DNA of 64,000 nt from the NCBI GenBank assembly GCA_002785985.1, contig NHNU01000010.1, positions 806,001 to 870,000 of the forward strand. The letters run 5' to 3'. The notes below the pieces were generated by a model. That model was given only the letters and a program-made list of their open reading frames with translations. It had not been told where the DNA came from and did no database searches. Positions 32,501-40,844 of the stretch are shown piece after piece. This DNA comes from Microcyclosporella mali (Eukaryota > Ascomycota > Dothideomycetes > Mycosphaerellales > Mycosphaerellaceae). Position numbers and translations under genes: made by a program. Numbering within the stretch: position 1 is the first letter of the stretch; each line of letters begins with the position of its first letter.

Positions 32501-32935
32501 CTTCCTTTTATTCTTCTTTATTATAGAGATAAATCTTAAGAGTAATATAGAGAAATAAAAGGAAGAAAAGAAGTAAGGTCTAATTAGATAACTATTTTTC
32601 TAATTAGTTAAGAAAAAGTAAAACCTAGAAAATAAGTAAATTAGCTCCCTTTCCCCCTTTTATATCTTTAAAATATAAAAATTAACTTGAATATTAATAG
32701 AGAAAATTAAAAGAAAGAAAAGAAGCTAGATCTAACTAGTAGATAATCTTTTTTACTTTATTTAATTTATAATATAGCTAAAATAGCTCCTTTTCTTCCT
32801 TTTATTCTTCTCTATAATAAAGATAAATCTTAAGAGTAATATAGAAAAATAAGAGGACGAAAAGAAGTAAGGTCTAATAAGATAATAATTTCTCTAATTA
32901 GTTAAGCAAAAACAAGACTAAAAAATAAAACACCT
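26530..32935. repeat. AT-rich hairpin satellite block, gene-free, RIP-like
   Basis: About 6.4 kb of almost pure A/T with no open frame of note. Remaining C is followed by T or C, and remaining G is preceded by A or G; CpA, TpG and CpG are rare, as after saturated RIP. Pyrimidine arms such as TTCTTTTCTTCCTTTTA recur together with their reverse complements TAAAAGGAAGAAAAGAA, about 40-60 bases apart, around a core like TCTAGAGAT. Each pair forms a long potential hairpin. From about 29.7 kb onward the unit recurs every 300 bases or very close to it (purine arm at about 29851, 30151, 30451, 30751, 31050, 31348, 31650, 31953, 32252, 32552, 32848). Each 300-bp unit looks like two related ~150-bp halves. 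Confidence 0.9.
29700..32935. repeat. ~300-bp tandem array (about 11 dimeric units)
   Basis: This is the regular part of the AT-rich block. Half A reads roughly TTAGCTTCCTTTTATCC, then TTTATATCTTTATAATATAG, a spacer, and GGAAGAAAATAAGC. Half B reads AGCTTCTTTTCTTCC to TTATAGAGATAAATC and GGAAGAAAAGAAGTAAGG, then an AATTAGTTAAGAAAA stretch. Spacing between equivalent arms is 296-303. Single-base differences between units are mostly A/T changes plus small indels. This regularity, and the dimer order, distinguish it from random AT-rich sequence. Confidence 0.85.
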
Positions 32936-33110
32936 AGATCTATACACGCTATATATCTCCGCCAAAACCGAACCGATTATCACGAAAAGTAGCGCAATCG
33001 AAAGCCCGCATCGAGTTCTCCTACGCACCTACGACGCAGCTACGCGCCTGCAGCGCCGCCTACGTAAACTACACTAGAAGAAATTCGGATTCTAGACCCT
33101 ACGCCCCACG

Positions 33111-33234
33111 CCCCACACCCAACACCTAACACCCAACACCTAACACCTAACACCTAACACCTAACACCCAACACCTAACACTTAACACCTAACACCTAAC
33201 ACCCAACACCCAACACCTAACACCTAACACCTAA
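33111..33234. repeat. (CACCTAA/CACCCAA)n heptamer array
   Basis: About 17 tandem copies of a 7-bp unit CACCYAA, where Y alternates between T and C; on the other strand TTAGGTG or TTGGGTG. The first copies are degraded (CGCCCCA). The motif resembles, but is not, the fungal telomere repeat CCCTAA, having one extra base. It lies just right of a GC-richer strip (32935-33110) that ends the AT-rich block. Confidence 0.9.
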
Positions 33235-33385
33235 ATACGGAAATTTTGTTATTTTATATTTCTTAGAGGAGGATTAGAGGGGGCGTTGCCGGGGACAGTC
33301 TATCGAAACAAATACGCCTTTCTACTTAGTACAAAAACGCCGAAAGGCCGTGTTACATAGTCCTAGACTTAGACAGCACGTTAAT

Positions 33386-33414
33386 GGAACAAACAAACAA
33401 AACAAACAAACAAG
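33386..33414. repeat. CAAA tetranucleotide microsatellite
   Basis: A short run of AAAC/CAAA units with one interruption, directly in front of the duplicated AGTATCAAGGCTCT segment. Confidence 0.8.
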
Positions 33415-33665
33415 TATCAAGGCTCTCTTTTAGGTACGTAGACTCTACTTGAGCTAAGATATCATAGAATAAAGAAAAAGAGTCTTAATCTTCTAGCAGG
33501 ACCTTAATTTTGAGAATAACACAAAATCTTTTGTAAGATGTCCAGTATCAAGGCTCTTTTCTAAAGTATATAAGCTCTTTTCAAGCTAAAGAGCTATGAT
33601 ATCGGAAAAAAAGAGTCTTGATATATTGACAGAATTTTAATCCTTTGTTATAAGATATATCCTTG
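33413..33665. repeat. Two diverged tandem copies of a ~130-bp segment
   Basis: Both copies start with GTATCAAGGCTCT (about 33414 and 33543) and share, in order, GAGCTAAGATATC versus AAGAGCTATGATATC, AAAAAGAGTCTT and TTTTAAT/CTTAATTT blocks, ending near TAAGAT. They differ by many point changes and small indels. No coding frame is present. I do not recognise a transposon family. Confidence 0.6.
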
Positions 33666-33879
33666 TTCTTAGACAAAGGCTAGCCTTTGAGCTCTCATAT
33701 TCTTTAGATCATGAAACAATGAGATCTAGAAAAGAAAGCTCAAATACTGAGTATTCAGAATAACAATAGAGACTTGTGAATCCAAAAAGTAAAAATAAGT
33801 CTCATAATAAGTCTCTTTTCCAAATTTGAGACTTTCATTCAGATTCGTACGACTCTGCAGATTATTTTTGTTCAACGTG

Positions 33880-34045
33880 TACAGTCTTGCTTAGATACGC
33901 AAGTGTTTCATCCGTGCGCGCAAACCTTTTGTCCGTGCGTCAGTCTTCGGTACGCATGTCGGTCTTTTGTCCGTGCGCACCTACCTTCTATCTATGCATC
34001 GATCTTCTGTCTTTACACGTCGACTCCTATCCAGTACGCAAGGAA
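33880..34045. repeat. Degenerate minisatellite (TTTTGTCCGTGCG-like units)
   Basis: Imperfect units of roughly 22-30 bases, containing TTTTGTCCGTGCG, TCTTCGGTACGCATG, TCTATGCATCGATC and similar, follow each other for about 160 bases. A plus-strand frame at 33887-34237 passes through and shows the same periodicity in its translation, but I take it as a by-product of the repeat. Confidence 0.5.
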
Positions 34046-34333
34046 CGCCTTCAGCCTATACAGATCTGTTCATACTCCGTATATACCTCCATACTCCGTC
34101 CCCCTCTCTTTGCGCCCGTACGACGATTATACGTTGAGGATCTTGTAGGCAGAGATCTGCGAGAGAATATAGAACGTAGTGAAAATTGGCTTCCAGTAGC
34201 CTCCGCAGCCGAAGTGGTCGTTTGTCCAAACAATTAAAGCATCATCGACGGCGGTAGAGAAGGGGCTTTGACAGGAGGTGCAGCCGTCGGCGATGGTCTC
34301 GCGGTAGCAACAAGCTCGGCGACACAATGACTG

Positions 34334-34910
34334 TCAGTATCGATGATATCGGCGGCATTGAGTGGAGTCGAAGTGCTTCCTCACGATCTCTTCAAAGACG
34401 CCACGGCTTGCTGCCGCACATGACGACCATGATCCGTTCTGTCGCCTCTCTAGCCAGTTGATGAGCGTGTTTAAGGACTTGATCCATGCTTTCTTCGACG
34501 CGTCAGCATTCAAAGCATTCTCACGCCCAGGCTCACTTTCCAAGGCTCTCACAGAGTATCTATTTGGATGCTGACGAGCACTCGCAGCAAGGTACTCTGT
34601 GTTGGCTTCCACGGCTCGCCTTGCCAAGTCCCAAGCAATGAAAGGCTGCCTCTACCATTCGCATGGACAGCGTCGTTTGCGTGAGTTGATGGCGTCCATT
34701 GCTCGGCTCTGTGCTTGATGAAGGATAAAAAGCAGCTGCCGTCTGGGATGCGGACCAGCGAGATGATATAGAGATGAAGGCTCAAGTCTGCTACTAGGAC
34801 AATGTCCTCTATGTCGCCGCAGAGATAAATTGCCTTTGTGAAGTCTTCTACAATTGTTTGCGCACGCAGGGAGTGACTTCCGTTGTGCCATGCATATCCC
34901 GGGCAACGAG
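34334..34910 (-). pseudogene. Decayed unknown gene fragment
   Basis: Two protein-like frames follow each other on the minus strand but do not join. The first reads CPGYAWHNGSHSLRAQTIVE, then AIYLCGDIEDIVLVADLSLH and IISLVRIPDGSCFLSFIKHR. The second begins FIAWDLARRAVEANTEYL and ends near SRGVFEEIVRKHFDSTQC. The first has no ATG in frame and meets an upstream stop. The change of frame near 34640 has no good intron. I do not recognise the family. Confidence 0.4.
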
Positions 34911-36482
34911 GCGTTCATCTCAGAGTAGCTCCAAGCTCCACTATGTCAATCAGTCACCTTGAAATGTGCACACATGTGATTGGCAACATATTCTTGGACC
35001 CCAAGAGTTCAGACCAAGACTGATATCACAAAGATCTGCGCTGACAACTCAGTCGACCAAGTGGGGAGACCTTGAACAGTCTCGCTTCCGAGCGAAACCT
35101 TGGTATCTAATTACACTTGATCCAGGTTTTGCTTCGCCCGAAGTGTCGTGGATGTGGCATTCTGCCAGACCAATGATCTGACGTTCATTGTGCAGATAAT
35201 CGTCAAGGCTGATCGTATCCAAGAAGATGATCCTCTCGAGGCAGTATCATCGCCGTAATGTATACGAAAAGTCACGGTTGGGGAAGACTTTGGGAAGTCC
35301 CAGACTGGGAACAACGAAGCTTGAGTGATGTTCGTATGAAAATGATTGGCATAATGTGATCTCCCAATGAACAGTCTCCGCGAAGCTTGCATGTAAACGC
35401 AGCCCACTTGTCAATCTCGGCGGCGGGAATTATCGTCTTCGTAGTTGATATTACGTGTGGAGCAGAGATTCATGTTCACCGGCAACTATCGAATATGTCT
35501 ACAGAGGCGCAAGATTGAGGCTAATCACGTTTTTGGGTTCTGGGGCGGTCAGAATTCAGACGAGCACATACAGCGGCGTGTTCCATGTTTCGACGGATGT
35601 TGTCGGCTATTCGAAATTTTGCAAGCTTTTCTTCCCAGACACATATATATAGTCATGAGCCCTATCGTAAGTGCCATCGAAGATAACACCGAGAGTGTTG
35701 GCCGTGAGGCTGATTTTCAGCCTTCGACCGGCTTTGCATGCAAGGCACGATAAACACCGCAATATGTCTGTCTGCATAGCCTGATACTATGGTTTGGTAG
35801 CTGCTGCCGTCCGGCCATCCGCTGTGCAAAGTGGCTGTTACCTCGATGTAAAGGGAACAGTGGCTAGGAGGTAGAAGAGTGTAGTCAAAATGCAATCGAT
35901 GCCTCAGGCAGTACTTCATAGGTTAGGACTCAATTGCAATTTTACTTTCATCCGATTGCAAAGTCGCCTGCAGGCTATCCTTCGACAAACGGGAAGCCCC
36001 TTGAGATTAGTATCACTGGGATTCAGACTTGGTATCACCGTGCTTCCAGACTTTACAAGTAAGTTCGATCAGTGCTGGCTGTTATAAAGGTCTTCCTTTA
36101 TGTCGAGACATCTGTACTCTTAAGCTATATTGACCTTACCAAGAAAACCCGTACGACGTAGACAAGTCACAAAGTGTGGAGGGACGATGAGATATAAGTG
36201 TAGCTACTTAACATTATATACGAGTAAGGACCGATGTCGAGAGACCTAATATTGTTTTGCGCTCTCTCGCTTAAAACGCAGGAGGGTCGGAGTGATGCAT
36301 TATAGACCGAGCTTCCTGTGGCCTGACATAAATACATATGCGAGACGGATTGAAGATACATCCTCGGAGCCCGTGCTAGCAGTTGGTAGTGTTGCAGAAG
36401 TAGACAATTCCCACCAAAAGAATGCTCTGACCAGCCGAGCTTGGAAATACAAGATCGGGCGAGCCAATGTCTCATTCTGTCG
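34911..36482. other. Fragmentary open frames, no supported gene
   Basis: Short protein-like pieces occur on the minus strand: ERIIFLDTISLDDYLHNERQ with QIIGLAECHIHDTSG at about 35060-35245, which would need a frame change to join VWDFPKSSPTVTFRIHYGDD upstream; and FDYTLLPPSHCSLYIEVTA at about 35820-35900. None has a start, stop and splice set that works. They look like remnants beside the repeat block. Confidence 0.35.
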
Positions 36483-37151
36483 TCAACCAGTCGCCTGAAG
36501 CATCGCACTTGGCTCTGAGTTCAAATCACAAAAGAAGGCGATCAGACCAAACACCGCGCCCACCTCCGGCAGAACCGAAGCTCCGCCGGCAATAGTCGAG
36601 ACCGTGTCGGGACAAATCCCATCACTCCGATCCTGCATTTCAAGCTGCACGCGAATGCCAAATCCGCTGTAATCTCCTTGTACAGCCTGAAAGTCCACCA
36701 AATTTGTAGCAGTCTCGATATACCCGAGCGGCGTATCCGTAGGTCCCGTCCCGCGAATGACGGACTTGTCAAAGATAGCCCGAGCACCACTGATGAAGGC
36801 ATCGCGGTTCTCGCGCAGGAAGTTTCCCTGGGCCTGGATGCAAACATTCTGGGTCTCGGTAGCTTGGACGCATTTTTCTTGGCCGAAGTTACAACCTTGG
36901 GCGGTGCAAATCTCGTCTCGAACAGCGTCCCACAGGATGCTGAAAGCTTGAGGTTCGTTGCCGGAAGTGTCTTGGGCGCCAATGCGGCCGTCGCCAATTT
37001 CGCACGAAGTATCGTAGCCCATCTGACGGGCACGGAGGAAGCGGGTCTCGTTGGCGGAGAGGCTGGAGTAGGAGAGAGGTGTGGCTACGCTTTGCGATGG
37101 CAGTGTGGCCAGTAGTGGCAAGAGGCATGATAGGATTGAGAGGAGTTCCAT
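36483..37151 (-). CDS. Secreted protein of unknown function, 222 residues
   Basis: The ATG at 37151 gives MELLSILSCLLPLLATLPSQ, a clear signal peptide; longer in-frame ATGs (37211) place 20 charged residues before it and are unlikely. Cleavage is probably near SVATP. The mature protein has seven cysteines, including TSCEIGDG, EICTAQGCNFGQEKC and NVCIQAQG, and a DAFISGARAIFDKSVI helix. There are no membrane spans after the signal. I do not know the family. It is a candidate apoplastic or effector-like protein. The gene is intronless and isolated. Confidence 0.75.
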   Translation of the reverse strand: MELLSILSCLLPLLATLPSQSVATPLSYSSLSANETRFLRARQMGYDTSCEIGDGRIGAQDTSGNEPQAFSILWDAVRDEICTAQGCNFGQEKCVQATETQNVCIQAQGNFLRENRDAFISGARAIFDKSVIRGTGPTDTPLGYIETATNLVDFQAVQGDYSGFGIRVQLEMQDRSDGICPDTVSTIAGGASVLPEVGAVFGLIAFFCDLNSEPSAMLQATG

Positions 37152-38099
37152 TGTGGCGATCTCTGAAGCGATTTCCCGCGAGGTATTAATTGATCGGATG
37201 CTTGTTTTCAAGTGCTGTTGTGGTGCAGAAATGTCTTGAGTCTGCCTGATGTTTATAGCAGTCGAGCAATATCATGATCTTTCGATCGCCACTGATATTG
37301 TTGCCCTATGACGCCTCCTGTCCTGCACAGGATGTTGTGAGGCTTGCTGATATTTCTTGGAACGTCTTGACATCTTTGAACATTTGAGCTTCCGAGCGAA
37401 TCATAAAGGCGGTATTCGAATGCACGCCCGCGGACGTCTGTTGTTGCTCCACGAAATCTGTCGAAGGATCAACTAGTAGACAGCATGAATTGCTATAGTG
37501 TAGTTAGGGCACAGATTTACTGTCTTGGCTGGCAATGCCCAGCTTCGTAAGTGGCGATGTAAATATCTGGTTCTGAGAATGGCAGGTGAACAAGCAACCC
37601 TAAGTCTCCAGCTCAACCATGGAGTTCTCGTGTGTCAGTCTTTGGCAAATGTGACGGACAGTGCAAAATAAGGGAGTCAGGGTTGATGAATCTATCACGT
37701 GACGCAGGAACTTCCCATTCCCCTAGTCTTGAGTCGATCGGTCTGCGCCCAGAACTCCGGTTGGGATTCAGCTGGCGACCATCTCTCAGTGAATATGGCG
37801 CCTTATGCTCGTATAGGGGGAGGATGATGAATGAAGACTTTGAAGTTGATGCAGAGAGGGAAGGAGGGAAGACGAACCCACGAATCCATTTTAGCGCTAG
37901 CATGTTTTTGACTAGTCCCGGATATAGCCTTGTTCCCGAGGTTACTCGATTGGTAGTGACGAACGTCGTCTCCTCTTCCATTGCGAACAGTAGGTCGACA
38001 ACTAATAATCAATAACAAACAAACGGCCAGTGACACGAAAACCACGCGAACAAGAAGGAAGCTCTAGTCCAACTGAAAATTGCTCACCACAAAGTCGCT
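37152..38099. promoter_or_regulatory. Divergent intergenic region
   Basis: About 950 bases between the secreted-protein ATG (minus) and the CLYBL-like ATG (plus). Overlapping frames around 37610-38015 on both strands are out of phase with any neighbour and lack domains. It presumably holds both promoters. Confidence 0.35.
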
Positions 38100-39109
38100 A
38101 TGGCAGCAAAACAGGTCATACGCCGAGCACAGCTTTATGGTGAGGCCTTTCAATTCGAATCCAAACACGATAATTCCTCTGACGACTTCATTCAGTTCCC
38201 GGCTCATCAATGCGTTTCCTCGAGAAATCTCGGTCAATTCCTTCTGTTGACTCGATCTGCTACGACCTCGAGGATAGCGTTACACCGTCCAAAAAGCCTG
38301 AAGGCCGCTCCAACATCCTCTCCATTCTGAACCGAGACCGTGCCGCAGGAATACGCGAACAAGCCGTGCGGATAAACGCCGTAGACTCTGGCTATGCTCT
38401 GGATGACTTGGCCGCAATTCTGAAAGGAAAACACCTGGACTGTATCGTCGTTCCTAAAGTGGATGCACCCAAGGACCTCCACTTTGTTACAGATGTGCTG
38501 AAGCAGATGTTACCGGAACGTCACGGCAGCGGCTCGTCAAATCCAGTGAAAATAGTAGCGTTGGTAGAGAGTGCAAAAGCCATCATGGATCTAAATCAGA
38601 TCTGCAAGGCTTCGCCGTATCTTTCTGGCTTGACGTTTGCAGCGGAAGATTTCGCCATGGATCTCTCCATAACCCGGACGCCCAGCCTATCCGAATTCCT
38701 CTACGCCCGCTCCGCAATCGTGACCGCCGCACGAGCACACAACCTGCCGTCCACAATAGATCTGGTATCGACAACGTTCCGTGGCGAGGAAGGAAAGCAG
38801 CAATTACGAGAAGAATCCGAGAATGGAAAGCGGTTCGGATTCAATGGGAAGCAGTGTATTCATCCGGATCAGGTGGCGGTTGTGCAGGAAGTATATTCGC
38901 CGTCTGAGAAGGAATCAGAATGGGCCGTGAGGATCGTCATCTGTGACAAGAAAGCCGATGCACAAGGTCGTGGTGCATGGACCATGGACGGGAAGATGAT
39001 TGATGTGCCGGTTGTAGGGAAAGCGAAAGCTATTGTGGCGAGAGCGGAAGTCTGTGGCTTGGATGTGCATGGACTCATGGAGAGATTCAAAGACGAGGAG
39101 CCTCAATAG
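38100..39109 (+). CDS. Citrate lyase beta-like protein (HpcH/HpaI aldolase family, CLYBL-type)
   Basis: Two exons: 38100-38139 and 38196-39109, joined across a 56-nt intron (GTGAGG donor, CAG acceptor), 317 residues. The splice creates RRAQLYVPGSSMRFLEKSRS, the standard start of this family. Active-site blocks are visible: CYDLEDSVTPSKK, VRINAVDSG, VPKVDAPKDL, ALVESAKAI, GLTFAAEDFAMDL and GFNGKQCIHPDQ. Relatives cleave or make malyl-, citramalyl- or beta-methylmalyl-CoA in mitochondria with Mg2+. The short basic N-terminus could target mitochondria. Its stop lies 42 bases from that of the convergent dehydrogenase. Confidence 0.92.
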
Positions 39110-39151
39110 TCGAGGAAACTGTAACATGTCTAATTATGAGCTTGTAACACA

Positions 39152-40264
39152 TCAATACCCCCTCCTCCTATCCACCACATTGATCAACTTCTCCCCCTTC
39201 TCCTTCCTCTCCAAGTTCAGCTCCAGAATTGCGAACGTACGTTCGATATAGTTGCTCCCAGTACCACTTATATGTGGCGTTACAATCACGTTAGGGAGTG
39301 CCCAAAGTTCCGAATCGCTAGGCAAAGGCTCTGGATCCGTAACATCAAGTGCTGCTCCGGCTAGCGTCCCATCCTTCAGTGCCTCGATGAAAGCTGGTTG
39401 ATCAAGGATCGGCCCTCTGGCTATGTTTGTAACGAGAGCAGGTCTCTTGCCACCATCACTCAACACCCTAAACTCCTCCGTGCTCAGAAAATGTTTTGTC
39501 TGGTCCGTTAAAGGCACAGCAACGACCAGCCAATCGAGATTCTGTTGCAAGAAGTTCCGCAGACTTTCCTTGTCCAGGCCACTATACCACTCAATGGGTA
39601 TCTCGCCGTCTGGATCACCAGTCCCTGCAACGATGAAGCCTTTGTCTTTCCTCTTCTCAGCCGTGTCCTTGGGGCTCGCTGTGTATGCCAAGACCTCCAT
39701 TCCCATAGCCTTCGCAACGCGCCCGACCTGTCTTCCGATACTCCCGTACCCCAACACACCCAGCCTCCTGCCCACCATGTCTCTCACGTTCCTGTATTCT
39801 GCCGCTTCGCCCTTCCCAGCGCCCCATTGAGCCTTCTTCTGCAGCTCATAGAGTTGTCTGTATCCATGACTCCACACCAAGCCGGTCATGATGACCCATT
39901 CCGCGATCTGAGGGCCATGGATCCCACTGCTTGTCGTGATCGTCACATCTGTGTCGGTGTAAAGAGGCTCTTTCTGCGCTTGATTACTCCCGGCGCTCAC
40001 CAGATGCACCAACTCCAAATTCGGGACGTCTGAAGGCCTGTTGGGGAAGGTGAAGAGCGTGACAAGGAGCGTTGCAGTAGACCAGAGGTGTGAAGGGACG
40101 GTGTCCTTGAATGTAGCCGTTCGAGCAGCTGACATGGAGATCTCGAAGTAAGTGATCTCAAGAGCCGGAAACTTCTGGCGCAAATGCGAGAAGACGGCTT
40201 TGGGCTCTGGCCATGGCAGTACGCAGAGGAGATGTTGTTTTGCTGGACCGCCGCCCATCGTCAA
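39152..40264 (-). CDS. D-isomer specific 2-hydroxyacid dehydrogenase
   Basis: A single exon of 370 residues. The NAD(P) site is LGVLGYGSIGRQVGRVAKAM. The catalytic triad of the family is present: Arg in TNIARGPILD, Asp/Glu in DVTDPEPLP, and His in VIVTPHISG. The protein reduces 2-keto acids such as glyoxylate or hydroxypyruvate, or oxidises the D-hydroxy acids; the substrate is unknown. The N-terminal catalytic domain is a little divergent (FPALEITYFEISMSAA). Two adjacent ATGs (40264 and 40258) could serve as start. The gene is convergent with the CLYBL-like gene. Confidence 0.92.
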   Translation of the reverse strand: MTMGGGPAKQHLLCVLPWPEPKAVFSHLRQKFPALEITYFEISMSAARTATFKDTVPSHLWSTATLLVTLFTFPNRPSDVPNLELVHLVSAGSNQAQKEPLYTDTDVTITTSSGIHGPQIAEWVIMTGLVWSHGYRQLYELQKKAQWGAGKGEAAEYRNVRDMVGRRLGVLGYGSIGRQVGRVAKAMGMEVLAYTASPKDTAEKRKDKGFIVAGTGDPDGEIPIEWYSGLDKESLRNFLQQNLDWLVVAVPLTDQTKHFLSTEEFRVLSDGGKRPALVTNIARGPILDQPAFIEALKDGTLAGAALDVTDPEPLPSDSELWALPNVIVTPHISGTGSNYIERTFAILELNLERKEKGEKLINVVDRRRGY

Positions 40265-40844
40265 TGCCGCCGGGCGCAGGAGGATGGTGGGTGAGAGGAG
40301 GTGTGCAGGATGGAGTGCTGGTAAAAGTGAAAAAGGAATGCAGACCTACCACAGAGCGGATTGCTTGATCAGATCATCAATGCCTCTCATGACGCCTTGT
40401 ACTCTCAGATGCAGGTCCCGAGGATGGTAGCTCCACTCACTCATCGTCCTGGACTCGATAGGCGAGTACCTGGCTTCCACAGCTTCCTATTTGGTAGGCT
40501 GGATTACTAATGCAACAAGTCGGGGTATCAAATCAGTGGCAGGGCATCCTGGAGAGTTAAAACAACAAATCGAGCCTTGTGACCAGCAATAGTGATTCTC
40601 GTGCCGCCATCCAGTGATATATACCAAAGCAACCGTTCCTTTCGCCCATTCTCGTGCTACCATCGCACGCTGAGGCATCAGTGCCATCCATGAACCAGCT
40701 CCTCACACCGTCCCAACCAAGGTGGGCGCACTGTATCCTCAAGCAGCGGCTGCTGACGATCTCGACACTGCCCCATATACAGCTCGTTCCCTCGGCTCAT
40801 CACCATTGCGCCTCGTATCAAACTCATATTCTTGGTAGTCGTGC
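40265..40844. other. Intergenic region
   Basis: 580 bases between the dehydrogenase ATG and the stop of the leftward PWWP gene; it should contain the dehydrogenase promoter. No gene or RNA was seen. Confidence 0.35.

Noticed and set aside
26530..32935. Mitochondrial DNA insertion as explanation of the AT-rich block
   Set aside because: No mitochondrial gene or long frame is seen; dinucleotide pattern and 300-bp hairpin repeats fit a RIP-affected satellite better.
29700..32935. CRISPR-like array
   Set aside because: Regular spacing is of 300-bp satellite units in a eukaryotic genome; there are no short direct repeats with unique spacers and no cas genes.
33111..33234. True chromosome end
   Set aside because: The unit is a heptamer, not CCCTAA, and unique genes continue on both sides.
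33887..34237. 116-residue frame with periodic Ser/Val/Cys/Pro motifs
   Set aside because: The periodicity follows the underlying degenerate minisatellite, so coding is unlikely.
36167..36508. 113-residue minus-strand frame overlapping the end of the secreted protein gene
   Set aside because: Overlaps the true stop in another frame, no domain.
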